From Thermoproteota archaeon (GTDB lineage: Archaea; Korarchaeota; Korarchaeia; Korarchaeales; Korarchaeaceae), in the NCBI GenBank assembly GCA_003661365.1, contig QMVZ01000027.1, positions 1-14,155 of the forward strand: a stretch of 14,155 bases of DNA, given 5' to 3'. Below, in pieces: positions 1-5,971 of this stretch (its first letter is position 1; every line of letters begins with the position of its first letter). The position numbers and the translations under genes were made by a program. Below the pieces are notes generated by a model. The model was given only the letters and a program-made list of their open reading frames with translations, was not told the DNA's origin and ran no database searches.

Positions 1-389
1 AAGAGTATCTTTCGATTTTGGAGCTGGAGGAAAAGAGGGACTTCATAGCAGAGAAGCTTAGCAAGGGTCAGAGGAAGAAGGTCGCATTCATAAGGGCGAT
101 ATTGCATGACCCACCTATCCTACTTTTAGATGAGCCAACTAGTGGAGTGGACGTAGTAAGTGCCAGAGACATAAGGAATATGATAAAAGATTACGCAAAG
201 AAGGGAAACACCGTAGTTCTTGCTTCCCACAACATGCTTGAAGTTGAACAGCTGTGCGACTTGGTTTCGATCATGCACAAGGGAAGGATAATCCACACAG
301 GATCCATAGAGGAGATCAAGAGGTTAGAGGGCGTTAAGGAGCTGGAGGAAGTCTTCGTGAGGCTTGTTAAGGCGGAGGTGGTCGAGTGA
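1..389 (+). CDS. ABC transporter ATP-binding protein, C-terminal part (partial at window start)
   Basis: This is the end of an ATPase subunit of an ABC exporter; the reading frame is open from the left edge (first full codon at position 3), so the Walker A part lies outside the window. Visible in order are an ABC signature (LSKGQ, with Lys in place of the common Gly), Walker B with catalytic Glu (ILLLDEP), the D-loop (SGVD) and the H-loop His (ASHN). The tail after 'HKGRIIHTG' is typical of NatA/CcmA-type ATPases. The stop TGA overlaps the start of the ABC-2 permease, so the two are translationally coupled and should form one exporter. The ATPase would sit on the cytoplasmic face and drive efflux; the substrate is unknown (drug, Na+ or lipid-type substrates are all possible for this family). 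An internal TTG at 18 is not a credible start. Confidence 0.93.
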   Translation, partial: EYLSILELEEKRDFIAEKLSKGQRKKVAFIRAILHDPPILLLDEPTSGVDVVSARDIRNMIKDYAKKGNTVVLASHNMLEVEQLCDLVSIMHKGRIIHTGSIEEIKRLEGVKELEEVFVRLVKAEVVE

Positions 390-1702
390 TGTTCTGGAGG
401 AGAAAGGGATCCTCAGGAAAGGTTAGGCTCACCAAGGGCTTGGGTCTAATAGGCTATGGGATAGACAACAAGATACTCCTCGTTGCCTGGAAGGAACTTA
501 CTGAGGCCTTAAGGGATAGAAGGACCATAATCAACGTGATACTGCTTCCAATGATCTTGATGCCCATATCTATGGCCCTTCCCCTCATGTTAATGGCTCC
601 TGGAGGAGCTGTTCAACCCATAACCGTTGTTGTAGTGAAGGACGTGCCTTCAATAAGCCTCATAGAGGAAAAAGTACTTCCTACTGCAAACATAAATGCC
701 ACCATCCTCTACTCTGAGATAAACGCGACAAAATGGATCCTAGACAACAAGGCTGACCTTGTGGTTGTAATTCCTAAGGGATTTTACTCAAACCTAAGCT
801 CAAGAGGATCTGCAGTTGCCTTCATCTACTACGACCCATTCAGCATGAAGTCTGAGATGGCGATGACTCAGCTTCAGCTTGCATTCAACGAGCTTTCAAG
901 GGAAGAGATAGAGAAGAGACTAAAAGCCGTTAATCTAACCCTAGAGTTCGCAAGGCCTATTGAAATAGTTGGAAGAGAGGTTTCAAAGGTAGAGGCAACG
1001 CCTGCAGCCGTTATAGGAGCCATGATCCTCCCAATGATGGTTGGAGTTCTTGCGGTAACTGGGGCTGGAACATTTGCCCTCGACATGATAGCAGGTGAGA
1101 GGGAGAGAAAAACAATAGAGGCCCTTCTCACAGCACCAATAACGAAGTTGAAGCTTCTTGTAGGTAAATACGTAGCCATGCTCGTTCTTTCTCTACTAAG
1201 CGGGGCTTCAATGCTGATCTCTTTTCTTTTAGCCTCTCTCCTAATGGTCAACTACGCAATCGCTCCCTCCATTCCCTCAACGTTGCCTACTCAGGAGATC
1301 ATGAATGTCTCATTTTCTTTAATGCCATCAGGGCTTAATCCAGCGATATTCTTACTTAGCCTTGCTTTTGCCATAGTTTTAGCTGGACTCACTGGAGATG
1401 CTCTTATAGTTGTAGGTTCCTCTTTTGCAAAGAGCTTCAAGGAAGCACAACAGTACACAGGGGTTGTAACTGCAGGGTTCATAATACCCCTGATATCTGT
1501 GATCTACCTCCCTCCCAGGCTCTTTTGGCCGTTTAGGCTTCTGCCCATAACTAGCATAGCCCTTCTAGTGAGGGATGTGATGGTGAATCCAGGCGACAAG
1601 GCGGCAATAATGACTTCTTCCTTAGCTTCGGTGCTATACCTCGTTTTATTCCTCGTGCTAAGTGCTAAACTCTTCGGCAGAGAGGCAGTCGTTTTCGACT
1701 AA
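386..1702 (+). CDS. ABC-2 type (NatB-like) transporter permease
   Basis: Membrane subunit of the exporter begun by the preceding ATPase. About 438 residues: a cytoplasmic N-terminus, a first membrane helix near residues 48-70, a soluble probably extracytoplasmic domain at about 75-205, then about five helices (roughly 208-230, 262-288, 318-345, 358-376, 410-428). Just after the second helix comes the family motif AGERERKTIEALLTAPI (236-252), the cytoplasmic coupling segment of NatB/ABC-2 permeases. The start is either GTG 386 (4-bp overlap with the ATPase stop) or ATG 389 (1-bp overlap); GGAGGTG at 374-380 is 5 or 8 nt upstream, so 389 is equally good or slightly better. The size and large external loop match NatB-type proteins, but the substrate cannot be read from the sequence. 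The gene is followed by a 35-bp gap. Confidence 0.93.
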   Translation: MMFWRRKGSSGKVRLTKGLGLIGYGIDNKILLVAWKELTEALRDRRTIINVILLPMILMPISMALPLMLMAPGGAVQPITVVVVKDVPSISLIEEKVLPTANINATILYSEINATKWILDNKADLVVVIPKGFYSNLSSRGSAVAFIYYDPFSMKSEMAMTQLQLAFNELSREEIEKRLKAVNLTLEFARPIEIVGREVSKVEATPAAVIGAMILPMMVGVLAVTGAGTFALDMIAGERERKTIEALLTAPITKLKLLVGKYVAMLVLSLLSGASMLISFLLASLLMVNYAIAPSIPSTLPTQEIMNVSFSLMPSGLNPAIFLLSLAFAIVLAGLTGDALIVVGSSFAKSFKEAQQYTGVVTAGFIIPLISVIYLPPRLFWPFRLLPITSIALLVRDVMVNPGDKAAIMTSSLASVLYLVLFLVLSAKLFGREAVVFD

Positions 1703-1713
1703 AGAATTATTAT
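1703..1713 (+). promoter_or_regulatory. possible TATA box for the flavoprotein gene
   Basis: An AT-only tract (agaattattat) lies in the 35-bp gap, centred about 30 bp before ATG 1738. No good Shine-Dalgarno sequence precedes that ATG, which fits a leaderless transcript. The element is a poor match to a strong archaeal box A, and readthrough from the ABC genes is an alternative. Confidence 0.3.
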
Positions 1714-1737
1714 GTTGCCATGCGATGCTCCTAAGAG

Positions 1738-2910
1738 ATGTGTCCACTGAACTTGGTAATCGTCGGATCTGGCATAGGAGGGGTTGCTGCGGCTTGGGAC
1801 GCAGTTAGGTTCATCCCAGATGTAAAAGTGAAGCTGATAGGGGATGAGGACATCTACGTAAGGCACAAGATAAGGTATGTGGCCCATGGACTAGACATTT
1901 CCCTAGACACAAGTCACCTGGAATCTAATGGGGTCGAGATAATAAGGGACAGAGCCGTAAAGATAGACAGAAACAAGAGATCCCTGCAAACTGAAAGATC
2001 TGGCGAGATACCCTATGATTACCTGATACTTGCAACAGGAGCAGAGCCATCTAAGCCAAAAGCTCCGGGGGCAGAGTTCACAAGGGGTTTTAGGAGGAAA
2101 GAGGACGTAGAATATTTAGCAAGGGAAAAGCCGCAGGAAGTGGCAATAATAGGAGCTAGCTACGTTGCACTACATGCAGCACAGACTTGCAAGGACCTAG
2201 GACTTCTCCCCTACGTAATAGTGAGGTCAAGGCTGATCAGGAAATCGCTGGAGCCAGAGCTTTCAGAAGAGCTTGAGAGAAGGCTTAAGGAAAGAGGAGT
2301 CGAGTTTGTCCACGGAAAACTTCAAAAAATTGAGGAAGACGGCCCCATAGTCGACGAAAGGAAGGTAAGGGCAGATCTTACAATATCCGCTATAGGAGTG
2401 AAGCCAAATTCAGAGCTAGCAAAGGATGCAGGGCTGGAGCTATGGTGGGATAACGTGAAAGTTGATCAACAAGGGAGGACTTCAGATCCAAGGATTTTTG
2501 CCATTGGAGACGTGAGTAACTGCTACGATCCCATAACCAAGAGGATCGATTACTTCGGTTTGGGGACCATAGCAACCATCATGGCTTACAACAGCATTAA
2601 CGCAATAAAGGGATCAAAAGGAGCTTTGAGGACTCCAAGATATCAGAAAGACGTCTTTTTCAAGGATGTTTACGTCAAGTCAATAGGATTTACTTCTCCA
2701 GAAGCTGAAAAGGCTGGATTTACACCAAAAAGGAAGGAGATTAGGGGAGAAGAAGAAATCGCCTACTTAGTTTACGATGAACCAACTGGCAGGGTAATCG
2801 GCTACTCAGCCCTCTCTAAAGGAGATACGGGCTACAAGGACCTCCTTGTCTTGAAGGCAGTTCTAAGAGGAATGAAGGTCTCAGAAGTGTTGGAAGCAAT
2901 TCAGAGCTGA
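1738..2910 (+). CDS. FAD/NAD(P)-dependent pyridine nucleotide-disulfide oxidoreductase family protein
   Basis: A 390-residue two-dinucleotide-domain flavoprotein. The FAD-binding GxGxxG is GSGIGG (10-15), the ATG(A/G) motif is LATGAEPSKP (98-107), the NAD(P)H Rossmann motif is IIGASYVALHAA (138-149), and the second FAD motif is FAIGD (254-258). The length and order fit the NADH oxidase, CoA-disulfide reductase and rubredoxin/ferredoxin reductase group (COG0446). The active-site Cys found near residue 42 in NADH oxidases and CoA-disulfide reductases is absent: the stretch reads YVRHKIRY. Classical cysteine redox chemistry is therefore unlikely; electron transfer to an acceptor such as rubredoxin or a quinone is an alternative, by inference. 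Gene neighbours do not identify a partner. It converges on the NUDIX gene and the two coding regions share 10 bp (2901-2910). Confidence 0.9.
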   Translation: MCPLNLVIVGSGIGGVAAAWDAVRFIPDVKVKLIGDEDIYVRHKIRYVAHGLDISLDTSHLESNGVEIIRDRAVKIDRNKRSLQTERSGEIPYDYLILATGAEPSKPKAPGAEFTRGFRRKEDVEYLAREKPQEVAIIGASYVALHAAQTCKDLGLLPYVIVRSRLIRKSLEPELSEELERRLKERGVEFVHGKLQKIEEDGPIVDERKVRADLTISAIGVKPNSELAKDAGLELWWDNVKVDQQGRTSDPRIFAIGDVSNCYDPITKRIDYFGLGTIATIMAYNSINAIKGSKGALRTPRYQKDVFFKDVYVKSIGFTSPEAEKAGFTPKRKEIRGEEEIAYLVYDEPTGRVIGYSALSKGDTGYKDLLVLKAVLRGMKVSEVLEAIQS

Positions 2911-3392
2911 ACGTAGTCATCAAGGAAACCAACTTCCTTAGCCCTTCTTAGGGCTCCAGTTACCATCTCGTACACTCCCAGAAGGGTCTCTCCCCTATTT
3001 TCCAACTCCTTTATCTCATCTAAACTCATCCAACACCAATCATCGTGCTCCTCAGGAGTTAATACGGGCTCCCCCTCTGCCTTTGAAACGTAAAGCGGTA
3101 TCACAAACTGAATTGCAGATCTCCTGTTCCCATATGTGTAGGAGTAGGTATCCACAGCGATCATGTTCTTCGGATCTATGTTAAACCCAGTCTCTTCTCT
3201 CAATTCCCTGCAAGCAGCGTTTCTAGGATTCTCTCCAAACCTCAGCCTTCCGCCGGGAAGCTCCCATTTTCCAGGATACCTCTTCTTAAAGCCCCTTCTC
3301 AGGACTAGGACCTTGCCCTGCCCATTTAGGATCACGACACAGGGCACAACCATAACCCTAGATCTAGTACGGCTTGCACGTCTATCCTTCAT
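2901..3392 (-). CDS. NUDIX hydrolase
   Basis: A 163-residue NUDIX pyrophosphohydrolase. The Nudix box is perfect at residues 48-70: G, five residues, E (GRLRFGE), seven residues, then REL-REETGF, which supplies the metal-binding glutamates for cleavage of a nucleoside diphosphate linked to another moiety. A basic N-terminus precedes the fold, which begins near residue 13 (VMVVPCVVIL). A segment with two Tyr (TYSYTYG, 82-88) and an acidic patch (EEHDDWCW) follow, but the substrate (oxidised nucleotide, ADP-ribose or other) cannot be assigned. Its ATG overlaps the stop of the upstream membrane zinc-ribbon gene (ATGA, 3389-3392), so it is the last gene of the DUF1512 operon and is translationally coupled. 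Its tail overlaps the converging flavoprotein gene. Confidence 0.93.
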   Translation of the reverse strand: MKDRRASRTRSRVMVVPCVVILNGQGKVLVLRRGFKKRYPGKWELPGGRLRFGENPRNAACRELREETGFNIDPKNMIAVDTYSYTYGNRRSAIQFVIPLYVSKAEGEPVLTPEEHDDWCWMSLDEIKELENRGETLLGVYEMVTGALRRAKEVGFLDDYVQL

Positions 3393-3805
3393 AGTAGAGA
3401 GCGCCTCTCCTCAGGGGGTTTAGCGTAGATAAGCTCTATAACCATCGGCCCGCCGCAGGCGGGACATGGATCATCCCACTTCTTACCAACATATTCCCCC
3501 TCCTTAAACTCCCTTTCAGACTGGAACTTGCAATTTAAACATCTAACAAGGGTTCTATACCTCCATTTAGGCCCTTTAATCCCTCTAATAGCCTTGATAA
3601 CGTCCAAAGACATCTTTACAGCTATTCCCAACCCGGTTATCCCTGCAACTATCTTGAATAGGGAATCAACATTGCTAACATCTTCGTTCTTTGCTCCCTG
3701 CCAAATCATCCAGACTGAGAATATGACTAGAAAGCCTATCATTGAGAACCAAATAAAATACCAGCCTATGCTTATCTTTACTTCCTCTTCCTTCTTAGCT
3801 TGCAA
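3389..3805 (-). CDS. small membrane protein, two helices plus C-terminal zinc ribbon
   Basis: A 138-residue protein I do not recognise by name. A short charged N-terminus is followed by two predicted membrane helices (about 14-36 and 48-70), a basic stretch (KAIRGIKGPKWRYR) and a cytoplasmic-looking zinc-ribbon domain with CxxC at 89-92 (CLNC) and CxxC at 114-117 (CPAC). By the positive-inside rule both termini should be cytoplasmic. The start is TTG at 3805: GGAGGT lies 8 nt upstream, and no better in-frame ATG exists before the first helix. The gene overlaps DUF1512 upstream by 11 bp and the NUDIX gene downstream by 4 bp, so the three proteins are made together. A role as membrane partner or adaptor of the DUF1512 protein is inferred from this coupling only. 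Confidence 0.82.
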   Translation of the reverse strand: MQAKKEEEVKISIGWYFIWFSMIGFLVIFSVWMIWQGAKNEDVSNVDSLFKIVAGITGLGIAVKMSLDVIKAIRGIKGPKWRYRTLVRCLNCKFQSEREFKEGEYVGKKWDDPCPACGGPMVIELIYAKPPEERRSLL

Positions 3806-4952
3806 CCCCGGAGACCTCCAGCCTGTTCCCTATTCCAGCAGAGTTACCCACCCCAACGACTATGACGTAGTCGCCTTCAGAAGTCCTGCTGAGGATAGCT
3901 TCCTTGACCCTATTAACCACCTCGTTGGCCTTTTTCGCAATCTCCTTTGTCATAGCTGCTATTGCCTCAGCATAGTCCTCCTTAACGACTATGGCGTCCA
4001 GAGGAATCCCGTACTTTGTGGCTACCTCTTCGATTTTCCACCTTTCCACCCCTATTCCTCCTATGGCTGCTCCCACACCTTCCGCTATCTCACCCGTTCT
4101 CTCACCCTCAAGCTTCAGAGCAGCGTCTATCATCACTATCCTGTTGACATTTCCAGCTCTTGATTCTATAATCCTCTTAAGAGCCTCTCCCGGCTTCCCT
4201 ACCTCTCCTCCAGGTCCCTTTGCTTTGAGCACCAGTACACGCCTGCCCTCTATGTTAAGTTCCGTCCCCACTACGTTCTCACCGAAGTCAATCAATTCGG
4301 AATTTCCAATCATCTTAAGAGCTACCAAAGGCCCAATTCCATCTCCCAATGGCAATCCCAGTTTGGAGGCTTCAACTGACATCCTCCAAGCTCTGGCCAT
4401 TCTCATTATTTCTGGAAGTAGCATCTGTATTTGGGCAATGTATATCATATTCTGCGTCTTCTTACCGAGAACGAAGTAGTGCCTAACTATCCTAAATATG
4501 AAATCCAACGCTATTGTACTCTCTAAAAGATCTCTCAGGTTTCCAAGGGCAACTTTATCTGAAGAAGGCGCTACTTCCTTAATGAAGAAGTTAAGCCTGT
4601 CCTCCCTGTTTCTTACAATATGATCCAGCTTCACCATTGCACCAGCAGGATCCGTTATTTCAGGCTCTATCGTAAAGAAGCCTATAAAGCGATCAAGTGC
4701 CTTCTTAATCTTCTCCTTCTCCTTTCCATACTTAGAAGCTGTTTTAACGAACTCCCTTTCAGCTTCAAGCCTGAACCTGTTTAATTGATCGAGAGCCCTA
4801 CCTATCTGGCCCATCCAAAACTGTACCTGTAATCTGCTTGCGTAGAAGTTCATAATAACCATAAATAACAGGAATACCATCCATGAAAACCAATCATCCC
4901 TGCTTTGTTGTAACATAGCGAGCATACTCATCACAGCTGAGAAATCAACCAT
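3795..4952 (-). CDS. DUF1512 family membrane-anchored protein
   Basis: A 385-residue protein matching my recollection of the archaeal DUF1512 family; function unknown. One predicted membrane helix (about 22-38) is followed by a long, probably helical charged region (40-200, including DPAG at 101-104) and an alpha/beta C-terminal domain. That domain holds GDGIGP (203-208), a Gly-rich KGPGGEVG (245-252), VMIDAA (273-278), a Gly-rich GVGAAIGGIG (292-301), YGIPLDAIVV (314-323) and, at the very end, VIVVGVGN (363-370). Most of these recall, in order, motifs of germination protease GPR and hydrogenase maturation proteases, except that the GxGN strand comes last instead of first; this resemblance is my inference. 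First gene of an operon with the membrane zinc-ribbon and NUDIX genes. Start ATG 4952 lies 24-33 bp from a good TATA box, so the mRNA is probably leaderless. Confidence 0.85.
   Translation of the reverse strand: MVDFSAVMSMLAMLQQSRDDWFSWMVFLLFMVIMNFYASRLQVQFWMGQIGRALDQLNRFRLEAEREFVKTASKYGKEKEKIKKALDRFIGFFTIEPEITDPAGAMVKLDHIVRNREDRLNFFIKEVAPSSDKVALGNLRDLLESTIALDFIFRIVRHYFVLGKKTQNMIYIAQIQMLLPEIMRMARAWRMSVEASKLGLPLGDGIGPLVALKMIGNSELIDFGENVVGTELNIEGRRVLVLKAKGPGGEVGKPGEALKRIIESRAGNVNRIVMIDAALKLEGERTGEIAEGVGAAIGGIGVERWKIEEVATKYGIPLDAIVVKEDYAEAIAAMTKEIAKKANEVVNRVKEAILSRTSEGDYVIVVGVGNSAGIGNRLEVSGVAS
3814..3819 (-). promoter_or_regulatory. ribosome binding site deciding a TTG start
   Basis: GGAGGT on the minus strand, inside the end of the DUF1512 coding region, 8 nt before the TTG at 3805. 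It supports TTG as the real start of the membrane zinc-ribbon gene, with an 11-bp coding overlap. Confidence 0.7.
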
Positions 4953-4975
4953 CTTCCCTAAGCCACCTTAACAGG

Positions 4976-4985
4976 CTTTTAAATA
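4976..4985 (-). promoter_or_regulatory. TATA box of the DUF1512 operon
   Basis: On the minus strand TATTTAAAAG sits 24-33 bp before ATG 4952. This places the expected transcription start within a few bases of the start codon, which indicates a leaderless or nearly leaderless mRNA. Confidence 0.6.
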
Positions 4986-5210
4986 ACTCGGTCGATCTTC
5001 CTACATCAAAGAAAGCAAATTATGTCTTTATAAAATGTTTCATGAAGTTCCATAACCAGACATAAAGGCTCTCTTTAAATATTTACAAAAGGAAAGCCTA
5101 GATGTCTTAATTAGGGCTGGGAGGCTCCAAGTTTCCTGATATTTTGCTACAAAACTTTGGTTTTGAAATAGTGGTCGGAATTGTTCAAAGAGTTGCAAAG
5201 GAAAGAAGCT

Positions 5211-5215
5211 AAAAA
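5211..5215 (-). terminator. T-run terminator of tRNA-Lys
   Basis: On the minus strand a run of five T (TTCACTTTTTAG) begins about 8 nt after the discriminator base of the tRNA. This is the usual form of an archaeal intrinsic terminator. Confidence 0.55.
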
Positions 5216-5222
5216 GTGAAGA

Positions 5223-5316
5223 CGGGCCCGGCGGGATTCGAACCCGCGACTTCCGGGTCTCTTCGTGATCTTCACACGTAAAAGCCCGGCGCTCTACCAT
5301 GCTGAGCTACGGGCCC
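5223..5316 (-). tRNA. tRNA-Lys (anticodon UUU) with a 20-nt intron
   Basis: The minus strand folds as a full cloverleaf. The acceptor stem is GGGCCCG (5310-5316) with CGGGCCC (5224-5230) and discriminator G at 5223; the D arm is GCTC/GAGC; the anticodon stem is CCGGG/CCCGG; the variable loop is AAGTC; and the T arm is GCGGG-TTCGAAT-CCCGC. The anticodon loop before the intron is CTTTTA, giving anticodon UUU at 5282-5280, which is lysine; G73 fits archaeal tRNA-Lys. The intron (5278-5259) lies between positions 37 and 38. CCA is not encoded; it would be added after transcription. Mature length is 74 nt. A TATA box and a T-run terminator flank it, so it is a single-gene unit reading away from the lrp gene. 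Confidence 0.95.
5259..5278 (-). other. tRNA-Lys intron, bulge-helix-bulge type
   Basis: The 20-nt intron at 37/38 forms the canonical archaeal splicing motif. Loop bases 32-35 (CUUU) pair with intron bases 15-18 (GAAG; three Watson-Crick pairs and one G-U). The 5' bulge is U36-A37-C1, the 3' bulge is A19-G20-A38, and the inner helix is GUG/CAC closing a 7-nt loop. Cutting after the second base of each bulge yields the exact mature anticodon loop. It should be removed by the archaeal splicing endonuclease and ligated by RtcB. Confidence 0.9.
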
Positions 5317-5340
5317 ACCAACTTCTATGCTTAGGAGTAC

Positions 5341-5350
5341 ATAAATTTTG
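5341..5350 (-). promoter_or_regulatory. TATA box of tRNA-Lys
   Basis: CAAAATTTAT on the minus strand lies 25-34 bp upstream of tRNA nucleotide 1 (5316), the standard distance for initiation at or just before the mature 5' end. Confidence 0.65.
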
Positions 5351-5376
5351 GCGTATTTGAGCTTTAAGCGATACGC
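5351..5376. repeat. inverted repeat between tRNA-Lys and lrp promoters
   Basis: Arms GCGTAT (5351-5356) and ATACGC (5371-5376) flank a smaller palindrome GCTTTAAGC (5361-5369). The left arm abuts the tRNA-Lys TATA box, where a TFB recognition element would sit. The position suggests a regulator site, possibly for the adjacent Lrp protein; this is inference. Confidence 0.4.
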
Positions 5377-5394
5377 TCAGTTGATTGTTATGTA

Positions 5395-5410
5395 AATCTT
5401 TTTTAATAAT
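5395..5410 (+). promoter_or_regulatory. possible TATA box of the lrp gene
   Basis: An AT-rich tract (aaatcttttttaataa) that would place transcription start near 5426-5433, leaving a short leader with GGGAG before ATG 5451. It also argues against starts at 5385 or 5409, which lie in or before this tract. Confidence 0.35.
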
Positions 5411-5450
5411 GAAATTATCCAAGCATGATTCAAACTATTGGGAGATTAAA

Positions 5451-5960
5451 ATGCAGAGACGACGAGGTATAGGGGACAAGGAGATTAAAGTTTTAAGGAT
5501 GTTGGTGGAGGACGGTAGAACAACTTATACTGGTATAGCGAAGAAATTGGGAATGAGTCCCGCAGGAGTGATGAAAAAAGTCCGAAAACTGGAAGAATTC
5601 GGAATAATCAAGGGATATACGGCTATCGTGGATCACGCCAAACTGAGGAAACCTTACAAATACGTAATTATGGTTAAAACAGAGCCTGGAAAACATCTTG
5701 AAGTTGCTAAATCTATACAGGAGAACCTGAAAGAGAGCGTTTTGGAGGTACACACGATAACTGGGCCATACGATGTCATAGTGAAGCTCTTGGCAGGAAA
5801 CAGCGAGGAACTAAATGAGCTTCTGAAGAAACTCCACAGCATAGATGGCGTAAGGGAAACTAACACCTCTCTTATACTGGAGACCATAGAAGAAAGGCCC
5901 TCCGTGGTACCTGAGGACGTCAAACTCCCGATTCTAACGAAAGAGTCTAAGGAAGAGTAG
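5451..5960 (+). CDS. Lrp/AsnC family transcriptional regulator
   Basis: A 169-residue Lrp-type regulator from ATG 5451. An N-terminal winged helix-turn-helix (about 10-58; DKEIKVLRMLVEDGRT, then YTGIAKKLGMS and the recognition segment) is followed by a RAM-type ligand-binding and oligomerisation domain (about 70-146) carrying TGPYDVIVKL, the usual Gly-Tyr-Asp turn. The last 22 residues form a charged extension ending KESKEE. Such proteins bind DNA as dimers or octamers and often respond to amino acids; targets here are unknown, with autoregulation common in the family. ATG 5451 is chosen because GGGAG lies 5-7 nt upstream and because family members begin directly before the helix-turn-helix. 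The frame is open back to ATG 5409 and TTG 5385, which would add 14 or 22 residues. It converges with the MBL gene. Confidence 0.92.
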   Translation: MQRRRGIGDKEIKVLRMLVEDGRTTYTGIAKKLGMSPAGVMKKVRKLEEFGIIKGYTAIVDHAKLRKPYKYVIMVKTEPGKHLEVAKSIQENLKESVLEVHTITGPYDVIVKLLAGNSEELNELLKKLHSIDGVRETNTSLILETIEERPSVVPEDVKLPILTKESKEE

Positions 5961-5965
5961 TTTTT
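5961..5965 (+). terminator. T-run terminator after lrp
   Basis: TTTTT begins immediately after the lrp stop codon, in the 11-bp gap before the converging MBL gene. Confidence 0.45.
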
Positions 5966-5971
5966 AACAAA

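Larger units (their letters stand above)
4953..5222. other. intergenic region between the DUF1512 operon and tRNA-Lys
   Basis: About 270 bp with no convincing coding sequence on either strand. It holds the DUF1512 promoter (4976-4985), a second AT-rich TATA-like tract (5027-5036, TTTATAAAAT) with no clear gene to serve, an 8-bp inverted repeat TTATGTCT/AGACATAA (5020-5027, 5058-5065) and a weak hairpin with arms AGGCT/AGCCT (5066-5070, 5095-5100). The tRNA 3' terminator tract is at its right end. I found no C/D-box pair for a guide RNA. A small ncRNA is possible but unsupported. Confidence 0.4.

Noticed and set aside
18..389. Taking the TTG at 18 as the start of the ABC ATPase
   Set aside because: It would leave a protein without Walker A; the frame continues to the window edge, so the gene is simply cut.
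3528..4163. 211-codon open frame on the plus strand
   Set aside because: It is antisense to the membrane zinc-ribbon and DUF1512 genes, spans their junction, and has no motif or ribosome site; its composition is that of a shadow frame.
3991..4479. 162-codon open frame on the plus strand
   Set aside because: Wholly antisense to DUF1512, Ser/Pro/Ile-rich low-complexity translation, no start signals.
4953..5222. C/D-box or other small RNA in the DUF1512/tRNA gap
   Set aside because: A lone CTGA-like D box (near 5136) and a TGATG-like minus-strand match were seen, but no properly spaced C/D pair or K-turn on either strand.
5040..5300. 86-codon open frame on the minus strand
   Set aside because: It runs through the tRNA-Lys gene and its intron; the protein has no recognisable motif, and the cloverleaf explains the sequence.
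5317..5320. ACCA next to the tRNA on the plus strand, suggesting an encoded CCA
   Set aside because: It lies upstream of the tRNA 5' end on the transcribed strand; the real 3' end (5223) is followed by TCTTCAC, so CCA is not encoded.
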